NCBI RefSeq assembly: GCF_902499555.1
Contig: NZ_CABVMM010000002.1
Location: 186,001-250,000 of the forward strand
Source of the DNA: Mesonia oceanica
GTDB lineage: Bacteria; Bacteroidota; Bacteroidia; Flavobacteriales; Flavobacteriaceae
DNA: 64,000 nt
Reading direction: 5' to 3'
The position numbers and the translations under genes were made by a program. The notes below the pieces were generated by a model. The model worked only from the letters and a program-made list of their open reading frames with translations, did not search any database and was not told the origin of the DNA. Shown piece after piece: positions 1 to 8,961 of the stretch. The first letter of the stretch is position 1, and the number at the start of each line of letters is the position of its first letter.

Positions 1-1469
1 CCGCCTTTTGACCATGGGGAAGCTACGACCATAGGAACCCTAAAACCAAGCCCAAGATTGTCCTTTCCTTCCACAAACTCTTCTTCTGTTGGAATATTTG
101 TGGTGGCCCCGGTTGCATCGTCCCCCTGTTTTGGGGCCACAAAAGGTGGAATATGATCAAAATACCCGTCATTTTCATCATAGGTGACAATGAAAATGGT
201 TTTTTTCCATTGTTCGGGGTTCTTGGTCAAGATATCCAAGGCTTCTGATACGTACCAAGCTCCGAACCAAGGTGATCCAGGGTGATCGGAAAACGCGCAG
301 GGAGCCACCAACCAAGACACGGTGGGTAAAGTACCCTTGTTGACATCTTCCCTGAACTGATGAAGCACATCACCCTTAGGGACATTCACTGTTTTGCCCT
401 CAAATTCCAAGGTTTCCAATTCTCGGTAATCATTGGTTCTATTATTGGTGATAAATGCTTTATGGTGAATCGCTTTTTCATGCTCGCTCAACTTTTCAAA
501 GTTGGCTTCGCTGTACGTGTCAAGGTCATTTTTCAACTTGTCGATTTCCCCAAGGATCTCCTCCAACTCTTTACCTTCCAGCTTTCCAGATGCATGCAAC
601 TCCATCAGTTTTTTTAGCTCCTGTTGCATAAACTTGCGATGTTCTGGGTGAAAACGGACATTATATTGCTTTATGAATTCCAGGTCGTTATCGGTGAAAT
701 TGGCCAGCCAATAGCCTTCTTCCTCTGTGAAACCCGTGGGAATGCTCAACTCATTTTGATACACGCCCCAAGAGATTCCAGCTTTTTCCAAGCGTTCCGG
801 ATATGTTTTCCAACTTACATTTTTAAAATCGATCATACCATTATCGATATGTGCCTTGGATGCAGGGTTGTGTGCATCTTCACGAACCGTTCCTGCCCAA
901 AAATAATTTCGGTTTGGACTGGTTCCTGTCAACGTGGAACAAAAATTTTGGTCGCATACAGTGAAGGCATCTGCAAGGGCGTAGTAAAATGGAAGATCTG
1001 CCCTGTCGTAAAACCCCATGGTAAGAGGTAGGGCAGCATAATCTAGGTTGCCAGATTTCTTGGCCTCGAGCCATTTGTCCATTTTTCCCCCGTTACGTGC
1101 TGCAACCATATCCTTCCAACCGTGGGGAAGAGATCCCATCCAAGTGGATTTTGTGTTTTTTATGTCTAAATGGAACGGCAGGGCAGTTTCGCCCAAGGAG
1201 TTACGTTGATACCAAACAGGTAGTCCTGTTGGTAGATCAATGGCCCTAGGGTCATTAAAACCCCGGACCCCCTTTAAACTCCCGTAGCAATGATCAAAGG
1301 ATCTATTCTCCTGCATCAAAAAAACAATATGCTCTGCATTCAAATAAGTGGTTCCTGGATCAGGACTGATTGCCATTGCTCTGGCAATGGATTGTGGCAC
1401 TGTCCCTGTAATTGCTGTAGCCCCTGCTAAAAGAGATGCTTTTTTTATAAAAGACCTTCTTGATTCCAT
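1..1469 (-). CDS. Phosphocholine-type phospholipase C, 5' part (runs off window)
   Basis: I translated this frame by hand from the ATG at 1469; it stays open to the window edge, so about 489 residues are visible and the C-terminus is missing. The N-terminus has a twin-arginine-like signal (MESRRSFIKK followed by a hydrophobic stretch), predicting folded export. Hallmarks of the phosphoesterase/PLC family follow: ENRSFDHCYG near residue 55, the segment LADAFTVCDQNFCSTLTGTS with the expected active-site Thr, then VTYDENDGYFDH and VPMVVASPWSKG. The family cleaves phosphatidylcholine or sphingomyelin head groups outside the cytoplasm. Full-length members are usually around 700-850 residues. It has no evident link to the next genes, which lie on the other strand after a 680-bp gap. 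Confidence 0.88.
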   Translation of the reverse strand, partial: MESRRSFIKKASLLAGATAITGTVPQSIARAMAISPDPGTTYLNAEHIVFLMQENRSFDHCYGSLKGVRGFNDPRAIDLPTGLPVWYQRNSLGETALPFHLDIKNTKSTWMGSLPHGWKDMVAARNGGKMDKWLEAKKSGNLDYAALPLTMGFYDRADLPFYYALADAFTVCDQNFCSTLTGTSPNRNYFWAGTVREDAHNPASKAHIDNGMIDFKNVSWKTYPERLEKAGISWGVYQNELSIPTGFTEEEGYWLANFTDNDLEFIKQYNVRFHPEHRKFMQQELKKLMELHASGKLEGKELEEILGEIDKLKNDLDTYSEANFEKLSEHEKAIHHKAFITNNRTNDYRELETLEFEGKTVNVPKGDVLHQFREDVNKGTLPTVSWLVAPCAFSDHPGSPWFGAWYVSEALDILTKNPEQWKKTIFIVTYDENDGYFDHIPPFVAPKQGDDATGATTNIPTEEEFVEGKDNLGLGFRVPMVVASPWSKG

Positions 1470-2088
1470 TGTGTAAGTAGTTGGATTGATTATTCCAGGA
1501 ATAAATGTAAGCCGAAGTCCATATTACTTCTGTTACTTAAACATTAAGCTTATGGAAATACTTGGCAACCTGAAGTATTTTTTGTGAGCTTCGTCAAAGC
1601 TACAAAACAATTGTAATACATAGTTTATCATTTGATTGTCCCCGCTTGTGCGCAATTGTATCGCGTGCCTACTTATAACCAACGGGCATGTTAAAATCTT
1701 AAGGCCCTAACCCGATAGCGCAGACTTGAGGTCCGTGCCCAGTCCTCCCCACTGCGCAAAATCTCCTGACTTTGAGCGAGCTATTTCCCCTTGCACGACA
1801 TAGAACATTTGTAAAGCCTAATCTAGTACTGAGCGTAGCCGAGTGGCTAAAAGGATGAGCTCAAATCAAACCAGCTTTTTTGACGAAACTTTTACAATGT
1901 CAAGTTTTGAGTTTAAAGTAAGAACAGGAACCGCAAATGAAAGGAGGTGCTACTACTTCTTTTGTGACTAAAACACAACGTCAAATAAAACAAAGTGCGT
2001 GTGATACAACCGTTAAATACAACATATACTTATTGATGCCTATACGTATAAATTACAAATACAGTGATTAAACCCTTAACTGAAAATT
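1470..2088. other. Gene-free interval between phospholipase C and vWA operon
   Basis: I find no convincing ORF or RNA gene here. A stretch at about 1845 (GAGCGTAGCCGAGTGGC) resembles a common flavobacterial extragenic repeat rather than a tRNA. Around 1660-1700 the order 'cctacttataaccaac ... aatcttaag' weakly resembles the leader of the cassette-array repeats further right, so it may be an old, decayed cassette junction. Confidence 0.4.
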
Positions 2089-2134
2089 CCCCGGATTCAG
2101 GGATAATAATTCGCAAATTGAATAGTTAACTTTG
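2089..2134 (+). promoter_or_regulatory. Regulon operator plus -7 box upstream of vWA operon
   Basis: CCCCGGATTCAGGG at 2089-2102 matches the window consensus CCCTGAATTCAGGG at 12 of 14 positions. TAACTTTG at 2127-2134 is a full match to the Bacteroidota -7 box TAnnTTTG and begins 25 bases after the operator ends. The start codon is at 2150. The operator would be centred roughly 40 bases before transcription starts, the usual place for an activator touching RNA polymerase. Confidence 0.7.
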
Positions 2135-2149
2135 TAAGAAATCACAACT

Positions 2150-2500
2150 ATGGAAGATCATAAACAACACGCCGCTTTTTTAGACTCTTTAAAGCGCAAC
2201 CACGATAAAATACGAGACGACCGCGCTCATGCTATTGCAGAAGATGCACAGTTGATGTACAAACGGGAAACCGAAGATTTGGCCCTGTTTTTAAAGCGCT
2301 TAAAGCGCGAACAAGAGAATATGCTTGATATGAGCCCTACAGATGCCAATAGTCTGGTATTAGCTTCAGATTTTGATGCTAAGAATTATGTTGCTAAAGA
2401 CCTAGAAATGGCGGTTAAAATAAGAAACTTAGAAATCAAATTAGAACTGGCCAAGAAGCGCTACGCGTATTTATTTGGTGGTAAAATAGAAGAACTATAA
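2150..2500 (+). CDS. Small charged coiled-coil protein, first gene of vWA operon
   Basis: This 116-residue protein is not recognised. It is rich in Lys, Glu, Arg and Asp, with long predicted helices such as DLALFLKRLKREQENML and a C-terminal helix ending near EIKLELAKKRYAYLFGG, and has no signal peptide or membrane segment. It is therefore likely cytoplasmic and possibly a scaffold or oligomerisation partner. It lies 2 bases before the vWA gene and shares a promoter with it, suggesting that the two products work together. Confidence 0.8.
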   Translation: MEDHKQHAAFLDSLKRNHDKIRDDRAHAIAEDAQLMYKRETEDLALFLKRLKREQENMLDMSPTDANSLVLASDFDAKNYVAKDLEMAVKIRNLEIKLELAKKRYAYLFGGKIEEL

Positions 2501-2502
2501 TT

Positions 2503-3369
2503 ATGGGAGGAGGAAGATTTAGTAACGAAGCTTACGAACAGTTAAGAAGATCTAAAGGATATCAAAACAAGTCTCGCGAAGAGATATTTACCGCAAGAAG
2601 CATCGATCCGGAAATGGATCCTGCCCAAGCACTTGTACGCGAATCTAGAGATTCTGAAGAGCATCCGGAGTCCCTTTCTATTATCGTAGGTTTAGATGTG
2701 ACCGGCAGTATGGGCTTTGTGCCTGAGCTTATTGTAAAAGAAGCCTTGCCAGACCTTATCGGTTCACTTATGGAAGCCGGGATAGCGCATCCCCAAGTAT
2801 TGTTTATGGGACTGGGCGATTTTGTTTACGATAGTGCCCCGTTGCAAGTAGGTCAATTTGAGTCTTCGGCAGAATTGTTAGACCGCTGGTTAACCCGTGT
2901 ATATCTAGAAGGCGGCGGTGGCGGTAACAATCAGGAAGGCTATAACCTGGCACATCTCTTTGCAGCCCGACATACCGCAATAGACTGTTGGGAAAAAAGA
3001 AAGCAAAAAGGTTTTTTATTTACGATAGGGGACGAGCCTGTATTTAAAGACCTTCCGGCAGAAATTATTCGTAAATACACCTGTACCAACGAAGCTGCAA
3101 GCATGAGTACAGAAGCGATTATAAAAGAAGCACAAGAAAAATACAACGTGTATCACATTCATTTAGAGCATAATGAATGGTCTAAAAAGGATATACGAAA
3201 AGGAAACTGGAACGAATTGCTGGGGGAAAACTTTATCGAGTTATCTGATTATAAACGCGTAGCCAAGCGTATTGCTGAAGTGGTGATTCAAAATCATTTG
3301 CCTGCTGCAACATCTTCAGGAAACACCAGTTCGTCGCATTCAGATATTGATGTAGAAAATATGCTATAA
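2503..3369 (+). CDS. von Willebrand factor A (vWA) domain protein
   Basis: The 288-residue protein has a vWA fold with a MIDAS motif (VGLDVTGSMG, near residues 62-71) for metal-dependent ligand binding. A Thr-type second site and an unusual glycine run (LEGGGGGNNQEGYN, near residue 137) follow. There is no signal or membrane segment. Such intracellular vWA proteins usually act with an AAA+ or NTPase partner; no MoxR-type ATPase is present here, and the nucleotide-handling neighbour is instead the PurA-like protein that starts on the next base. The Escherichia coli yeh locus also carries a vWA gene near a DUF4132 gene, a partner found here at 35.7 kb. Confidence 0.85.
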   Translation: MGGGRFSNEAYEQLRRSKGYQNKSREEIFTARSIDPEMDPAQALVRESRDSEEHPESLSIIVGLDVTGSMGFVPELIVKEALPDLIGSLMEAGIAHPQVLFMGLGDFVYDSAPLQVGQFESSAELLDRWLTRVYLEGGGGGNNQEGYNLAHLFAARHTAIDCWEKRKQKGFLFTIGDEPVFKDLPAEIIRKYTCTNEAASMSTEAIIKEAQEKYNVYHIHLEHNEWSKKDIRKGNWNELLGENFIELSDYKRVAKRIAEVVIQNHLPAATSSGNTSSSHSDIDVENML

Positions 3370-4497
3370 ATGCCAAAGTGCAGCATAGTTATAGATTTAG
3401 GTTTTGGCGATGCCGGAAAAGGGGCGACCACCCATTTTCTGGCATCACAACAACCTGAAGAAAGTTTGGTGGTTCGCTTTTCAGGAGGGCATCAGGTGGG
3501 GCATACCGTAACTACCAGAGAGCTTGAACATACCTTTAGTAATTTTGGGTCAGGAACCCTGCAGGGAGTTCCTACTTATTATAGCGCGCATACGACGCTT
3601 TTTCCACCGGCCATTTTGCAAGAAGGGAATTACCTAAAAGCCTACCAGCCCAAGTTGTATGTGCATCCATTGGCTAAGATCACCACCATCTATGATATTG
3701 CCTATAATCGCGTTGTAGAAAAACAGCAAGGTCATGGCTCTTGCGGTTTAGGTTTTGGGGCAACTATAGCCCGGGATCGGGATGAGGTTTATTTCTATGC
3801 GAACGATTTACAATTTCCGTGGGTAATTCAGCAGCGCTTACAGAGTATTCAGAACTTTTACCAAAGCAAAATAGCGCAGCAACCTCAAGCCGTTCAAGAG
3901 TATTATGCAGACGAATTGCAGCACTATGACGAAGCGTATTTTATAGAAAGCTGCCTTAACATCAAGTCTTTTTACGAGATCGCACAATTAGCGCAGCTAG
4001 CAGACACCTATCAACATTTTATTTTTGAAGGCAGTCAGGGTATTTTGCTAGATACCCAACACGGTTTTCATCCGCATACCACCTGGAGTGCAACCACTTC
4101 TAAAAACGCTATTGAGCTTATTTTAACTGAACTGAGCGATGCCCAGATCACTATGTATTACGTGACCCGTTGTTACCAAACCCGGCACGGCAACGGCCCG
4201 ATGAGCAGTACAACTCCCGTAACCTTAATAAATAACGCTCATGAAGCCAATGTAACCAATGAGTTTCAGGGGGAGTTTAGAACGCGCGCTTTAGATCCAG
4301 ACTTGCTCAATTATGCATTGAGTTGTGATGCCATTCATCAGCAAGACCTATCCCTCACCAAAAATTTAGTCGTCACCTGTTTAGATCAGTTGCCAGATTT
4401 TTCCGTAGAACATTTACTGGAGCAACTTTCCATTTCGTTTACCAAAGTCTACGGCAGTTTTGGACCTCGTCTGGAACATATAAAAATACTCAAGTAG
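3370..4497 (+). CDS. Adenylosuccinate synthetase-like (PurA paralogue)
   Basis: The 375-residue protein is a divergent PurA-family member, shorter than the usual 420-440. The P-loop reads DLGFGDAGKGA where housekeeping PurA has GDEGKGK: the catalytic Asp is kept and the following Glu is Ala. The IMP/GTP region RFSGGHQVGHTV keeps the catalytic His. FEGSQGILLD and the terminal SFGPRLEHI also match family positions. I do not see the usual C-terminal aspartate-binding loop clearly, so the substrate may differ from aspartate. It directly abuts the vWA stop codon (TAA then ATG), implying tight coupling. Most likely it is a specialised GTP/nucleotide enzyme of this system rather than the purine-pathway enzyme. 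Confidence 0.8.
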   Translation: MPKCSIVIDLGFGDAGKGATTHFLASQQPEESLVVRFSGGHQVGHTVTTRELEHTFSNFGSGTLQGVPTYYSAHTTLFPPAILQEGNYLKAYQPKLYVHPLAKITTIYDIAYNRVVEKQQGHGSCGLGFGATIARDRDEVYFYANDLQFPWVIQQRLQSIQNFYQSKIAQQPQAVQEYYADELQHYDEAYFIESCLNIKSFYEIAQLAQLADTYQHFIFEGSQGILLDTQHGFHPHTTWSATTSKNAIELILTELSDAQITMYYVTRCYQTRHGNGPMSSTTPVTLINNAHEANVTNEFQGEFRTRALDPDLLNYALSCDAIHQQDLSLTKNLVVTCLDQLPDFSVEHLLEQLSISFTKVYGSFGPRLEHIKILK

Positions 4498-4538
4498 TAT
4501 TTCTTCAAACGCTTTTGGTACTTCCTAATTTTCAAAAT

Positions 4539-4583
4539 CACCCTTTTCAGGGATACATGGCAAGCCATTCTCCAATACCTTCG
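4539..4583 (+). promoter_or_regulatory. Regulon operator (half-site) plus -7 box upstream of SUKH gene
   Basis: CACCCTTTTCAGGG at 4539-4552 has a perfect right half (TTCAGGG) and a degenerate left half of the shared palindrome. TACCTTCG at 4576-4583 is a -7-like box that starts 24 bases after the operator. The start codon follows at 4607. Confidence 0.55.
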
Positions 4584-4606
4584 TTTTCTTAAAAAATGAA
4601 GCTATT

Positions 4607-5647
4607 ATGAACAGTACAATTGCCTATAACGAGGACATACATCACAAGAAATGGGAGGATTTTTATTTTGAACCCATTAGCATAACCACGCTTCCTGAGC
4701 TTACAGATCCTGAAAGTTATAAGAACAGTTTTACCTTTAGAGATGCCCTATTAACGGCCTTTGAAAAGCTCTCTGGCAAAAAAGTTTTAAAACTGTTGCT
4801 AATTACGCCCGATCTGAACACCAATGCTCATTTTTACGGTGTTGCTTATTTAGAAGGTAAAGAAATACACACCGCAACCATTCAGCAGACCGCAATTTTT
4901 AAGCAGTGGTATGCTTGTATCAACGATGATGAGGAAGATCTGGCCAAGCCAAAATTATTCAACTTTTCAAGCAATAGCTATAGTTACAGCCCAATTACTA
5001 TCCAAAAGCACGGGCAGATTTTTGAAGCAACGGGAGAATTTATCGCCGATGCGATTCCGAATGCATTTATTGCAGAACAATTAGCCCAAGAAAAAGCCGA
5101 TTTTATACAGCCTTTTATTCAGTTAGCGGCCGATTATGATTTTGAAGCAATAAAAGCAAATTTTGAAAAACTGGTTGCCAAAAACGCGTGGAAGGTGATT
5201 CCCCCAGCCGATAATCAAAAGCTTTATGCCGAATTTGAAGCAGAAGCGGGTTTTGCAGTTCCACAGCTGCTTAAAGATTTTTTAAGCCTTCACAACGGCA
5301 TTGAAAACACCCGTTTTTTAAGCGCAGCATCTATGCTAAAAGAGTGGAGAGACTGGCAAAGCGTATATACCGAATGGACGCAAGAAGAATTGTTAGATAC
5401 CTACAGCACCAATGAAGGGAAGACGTTGTTGATGTACACCACACCTTATTGGATTCCGTTTTTCGATTTGTACAACGGTAATTTTATCGCTTTAGATTTT
5501 GCACCTACAGAAAAGGGAATTCCTGGACAGGTCATACGCTTTGGTGCCGATCAGGAAATTGGATATCAGGAAGCCGAAAGTTTAAATGCTTTTTTAGAAG
5601 AACTATTGGATTCTGAGGAATTTGAAGAGTTTGAAGACGAGTACTAA
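4607..5647 (+). CDS. SUKH (SMI1/KNR4) domain protein
   Basis: This is a 346-residue cytoplasmic protein. The C-terminal half (about residues 200-335) has the SMI1/KNR4 pattern: an N-terminal helix with FEAEAGFAVPQLLKDFLSLHNG, then a Trp-rich section (KEWRDWQSVYTEW), and WIPFFDLYNGNFIALDF near residue 285. The first 190 residues are not recognised, and the tail is very acidic (EEFEEFEDEY). SUKH proteins are best known as immunity or regulatory partners in toxin and signalling systems; nothing here shows a toxin partner. It starts the second transcription unit, ahead of the 853-residue unknown. Confidence 0.8.
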   Translation: MNSTIAYNEDIHHKKWEDFYFEPISITTLPELTDPESYKNSFTFRDALLTAFEKLSGKKVLKLLLITPDLNTNAHFYGVAYLEGKEIHTATIQQTAIFKQWYACINDDEEDLAKPKLFNFSSNSYSYSPITIQKHGQIFEATGEFIADAIPNAFIAEQLAQEKADFIQPFIQLAADYDFEAIKANFEKLVAKNAWKVIPPADNQKLYAEFEAEAGFAVPQLLKDFLSLHNGIENTRFLSAASMLKEWRDWQSVYTEWTQEELLDTYSTNEGKTLLMYTTPYWIPFFDLYNGNFIALDFAPTEKGIPGQVIRFGADQEIGYQEAESLNAFLEELLDSEEFEEFEDEY

Positions 5648-5737
5648 GCCTGCTTAACCGATCGAATTCAATAAAAAACAGGTATCGACTTTCGCAACTT
5701 AGCCGGTGTGAACTCTAAATAAAACAAACTTAAAATC

Positions 5738-8299
5738 GTGGATGATAATTTGAATAACGCGAGTGCTTCAGCACTCTTTAACGATCGAATTTTACCCAAG
5801 CTGGATCTTTCAGATTTAGAAACTGCCGAGCAGCAAGCTTTGCTGCAGGTGCTGCAATTGATGAATGCCGAAGATTCCCCTTCTTATTTAGAACTAAAAG
5901 AAAATCTGGGAAATCAAGCTATAACTCCTGACTTTTCAGCAGCTTTATCCCAACAGATTTATCAGCATCCTGAAATTTATGCCGATGAAGCTCAGGGGTT
6001 TGATTGGGTAGCTTCTTGGCTTCCTTTACTGAAAAACGGATTTTTCCCAGATGAACAGCATACCGAAAAACTTCTTGAATTTCTTTATTTTGGATTGGCA
6101 TTTTTACAGTCAGAAAAAATTTCTGAAGAAAGGCAAGCACAGGTTTTTGAAGTCTTGTCGGTATTGATTCATAGTCAATCTGAAGCTTCCTTACCGGTAG
6201 CGCGTTTTTTACTCCATCGCGCTTTTGATCTTCGCGATTACCAGACGTCGCATTTTTTAGTGCAACAGTGTTTAAGCTTCAAATTATTGACCGAAACCTA
6301 TTTTGCCAAAGACGAGAACGAGGTTTTACAGGAATTCCCATTTAGAATTAACGCCATTTTTGTTGAACATTTTTATACAGGCAGTTGGGAGTTGCTCCTG
6401 GAAAGTATACATCAGGTTTTACCGGTAAGTATACCAGGTAAACCGGGAGCTTACGAAGTTTTAAAACCTTGGTTAAGCGAAGAGTTGGCGTCGTTTTATG
6501 CAGCAAATGAGGATTGGGCCATACACGCCCATCAACGCTTGGTAGAGCGCGTACTTTTTACAGAAGATGAAAGTTTTGAGTATCTGAATCTTCACACCGC
6601 AGCGGGGAAATACCCGTTGATTACTGCGTTTGCCGAGAAAGAATGGGACGAAAGTGACGTGTTGCTGTTCAGTTTAAAAGATAAAAACATTCCTTTAGCA
6701 CAAACAGAAGCGGGCTTTTACAAACTGCAAGATTGGTTATTGGCCAATAAGGGAACCAATTTTAACCGGGAGGCTTTTGATAATTACGGGAAAGCCGTTT
6801 TCGCAGTAAATAGTGCCCGTGAATTGCCGGTAAAGTCAATTTCACTCTGGTTTGAGATGTGTAATGCTGCTCAAAAGAATTTGCGACAAAAAGCCTATTT
6901 CAACGAGGTGTTTTCGCATTTGCTTACTGACTGGCAAACCAAAAAAATGCCCGTAATGAGCAAAGACGGGAATGCGTTTCAAGTCACCGGGATGTATGTG
7001 CTTACTCATGTGTTGGGTGAGCTTACTTCCCTTAAAGATGGGTTGCCTGCCTATCAAGCTTCAGGCTTGGCAGATCCATTAAATCAGTTTTTACTGCTTT
7101 GTCTTTACGATTTCCGCAGCAATTTAAAAGAACAGATCAGTGAAGAACGTAACGCTGTTTTATACGATTATCTAATAAGCATAGCCTATTCTGCAAGAGA
7201 AACAAAACCCTATTTACGAGAAACCGGAGTACAGCTTTGTGTTGAAATTTTAACGACAGTTTATAAGCATACCCAAACCTTTGCCCAAGTGAATGAGATT
7301 GCATCATTAAAGAATCTTCACAGCAGCGTTGTAGCCCAATGCGAGGATTTTGCAAAATTTCACTACGTAAATGATGAAACCGACTTGACGCCACAAATCA
7401 TCCAAAATTGGTATTTGTTTTTAAATGAGTATTACTACAGCCTGGGGAAAGAGTTTTTATGGGTAGATGCGGTATTGAAATCTCAGGGAGCGCGTTTAGC
7501 AGCTTATTTTAATGCAGAAGAGAAGGGGAGTTTTCCTGATGAGATACTGTATAGACTGTATAAATTTTTAAAAATGTGCAGTAAAGGTTCTGATTCTTAT
7601 TCTGAATTGGGCAGCATAGGTTCAGCCATAGCGACGCATATTAGTCATGTGCTACACGACTTAAAACCCGAGAAGTTGTCTAAAAATGTGGTGAAAATTT
7701 TATACGACTACATCAACGGTCCAGAGATTAATGCCTTCCATCAAATGCAATTAGAAAATGAGATTCTTCCGTTCTACGCCTATTATTTTCAAGAAGAAAA
7801 AACCACCAAAACACTAAGTGAGGAGGAAGACGCAGCACTAGAAGAAGAACGAATTGATGATGACGTCGAAGAAGAAGAAACAGCAAAAGAACCAGCAGCT
7901 ATCGCATTCGATTCTGAAACGCCACTGAGTAAAGAAGTTTTAGAGCAGGTGATTGTAGGGCTTTCCAACTACCAAAACTCCGGAATAGCGAGCAGTGTTT
8001 ACCAGACATTTCTAGCGAAAAATAAGGCTGAACTAAAAGCCTTGTTAGAAGAAGATACCGCACTTAAAATGAACATGTATCAGGTATTGTACCTATTGAT
8101 TATCGACCTGGAAGCCGCTCCCGGGAGTGCTTATGAAGCTTATGGAAATCTGGGTAGAAGCCTTTTTGTGACGCTGGTCAAAGGTTCTTCTATGGCATTA
8201 AGCTATACACAAGGGCTGGAAATGATGGCGGCCTCTGGTGCATATCCCGAAAAACTCACCCAGGCTTTACAACACGTAGTGACCGATTTAAACGCATAA
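5738..8299 (+). CDS. Large unknown cytoplasmic protein, 853 residues
   Basis: I do not recognise this protein. It begins at a GTG codon, because the frame opens there and no nearby ATG precedes the conserved-looking start (DDNLNNASASALF). It is helix-rich, acidic, and free of signal or membrane segments. A strongly acidic linker lies near residues 690-720 (EEEDAALEEERIDDDVEEEE), separating a long N-terminal region from a small C-terminal domain. The pattern suggests alpha-solenoid repeats, but none is clear enough to name. It is 90 bp behind the SUKH gene and 3 bp ahead of the DUF1266 gene, so it probably belongs to one operon with them. Confidence 0.75.
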   Translation: MDDNLNNASASALFNDRILPKLDLSDLETAEQQALLQVLQLMNAEDSPSYLELKENLGNQAITPDFSAALSQQIYQHPEIYADEAQGFDWVASWLPLLKNGFFPDEQHTEKLLEFLYFGLAFLQSEKISEERQAQVFEVLSVLIHSQSEASLPVARFLLHRAFDLRDYQTSHFLVQQCLSFKLLTETYFAKDENEVLQEFPFRINAIFVEHFYTGSWELLLESIHQVLPVSIPGKPGAYEVLKPWLSEELASFYAANEDWAIHAHQRLVERVLFTEDESFEYLNLHTAAGKYPLITAFAEKEWDESDVLLFSLKDKNIPLAQTEAGFYKLQDWLLANKGTNFNREAFDNYGKAVFAVNSARELPVKSISLWFEMCNAAQKNLRQKAYFNEVFSHLLTDWQTKKMPVMSKDGNAFQVTGMYVLTHVLGELTSLKDGLPAYQASGLADPLNQFLLLCLYDFRSNLKEQISEERNAVLYDYLISIAYSARETKPYLRETGVQLCVEILTTVYKHTQTFAQVNEIASLKNLHSSVVAQCEDFAKFHYVNDETDLTPQIIQNWYLFLNEYYYSLGKEFLWVDAVLKSQGARLAAYFNAEEKGSFPDEILYRLYKFLKMCSKGSDSYSELGSIGSAIATHISHVLHDLKPEKLSKNVVKILYDYINGPEINAFHQMQLENEILPFYAYYFQEEKTTKTLSEEEDAALEEERIDDDVEEEETAKEPAAIAFDSETPLSKEVLEQVIVGLSNYQNSGIASSVYQTFLAKNKAELKALLEEDTALKMNMYQVLYLLIIDLEAAPGSAYEAYGNLGRSLFVTLVKGSSMALSYTQGLEMMAASGAYPEKLTQALQHVVTDLNA

Positions 8300-8302
8300 C
8301 CG

Positions 8303-8959
8303 ATGAATACAGAAGAAATCACACCCCAAATCCAGAAGCAATTGAACTTTTCGGCTTTGCTTTTAAAAAAACATTCCAATGAAGTAGATCTAGAAAGTTG
8401 GTTTGGCTTCAACCCGATGAACGAGTGGCACATTAAATCTGCAAAACGCCTGCTCAAGTATTACGGCATCCATTCAGGCTTGCACCTGCGCAGTGCGCTG
8501 TTTGAATATGAAACGGGGATGAGAGTTTCTGCTCCTTTTGAAAAGTTAGCAGCGAGCTTGCGTCTGGATACCACCAGCAGTTTTGAAACCAAATACAACG
8601 CACTGAACAATGTAACCCAAGAGCATCAATACACGCTTGCTTGGAAATATAGATTCAGCCTAAAAGATCAAAAACTAAAAGGCTATGAACTTGCGAAATA
8701 TGTGTTCTTAATGCGCTTGGGAGGGATTTTGAATTATATGGAATTCGAGGAGATTAGCTTACGCTTAAGTGATGTAGAAGCCCTTCTTAAAAACACATTT
8801 GATAGCTGGGGAGCCTTTCACCGCAATGTGTGTATTGGAGATGAATTTATAAACGGACGCGGCGAGCAGGATTTAAGCTCCTATCCCGGAATATTAACCC
8901 TTTGGGAATGTTACCAGCGTATGCACATCAACTATCCCCACTGGTTTAAAGAATGGTAA
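8303..8959 (+). CDS. DUF1266 family protein
   Basis: The 218-residue product carries the DUF1266 signature. GYELAKYVFLMRLGG (near residue 133) corresponds to the family's aspartate-aromatic-Leu helix, and the later FDSWGAFHRNVCIGDEF (near residue 170) is characteristic. DUF1266 proteins are found in bacterial secretion and conflict loci, and their biochemical role is not known. There is no signal peptide. It sits between the 853-residue protein and the TPR-like protein with gaps of 2-3 bases, which implies co-translation. Confidence 0.75.
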   Translation: MNTEEITPQIQKQLNFSALLLKKHSNEVDLESWFGFNPMNEWHIKSAKRLLKYYGIHSGLHLRSALFEYETGMRVSAPFEKLAASLRLDTTSSFETKYNALNNVTQEHQYTLAWKYRFSLKDQKLKGYELAKYVFLMRLGGILNYMEFEEISLRLSDVEALLKNTFDSWGAFHRNVCIGDEFINGRGEQDLSSYPGILTLWECYQRMHINYPHWFKEW

Positions 8960-8961
8960 TT

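Noticed and set aside
624..1074. Plus- and minus-strand frames within the phospholipase C gene
   Set aside because: They are shadows of the minus-strand frame that carries clear phospholipase C motifs.
1840..1870. tRNA-like word GAGCGTAGCCGAGTGGCTAA
   Set aside because: It recalls the 5' part of a Ser or Leu tRNA, but no anticodon arm, T arm or acceptor pairing follows. It fits a common flavobacterial extragenic repeat better.
5679..5712. A further operator upstream of the 5738 gene (AACAGGTATCG)
   Set aside because: Only half the palindrome matches and no -7-like box lies at the 24-base spacing. The gene is probably expressed from the SUKH promoter.
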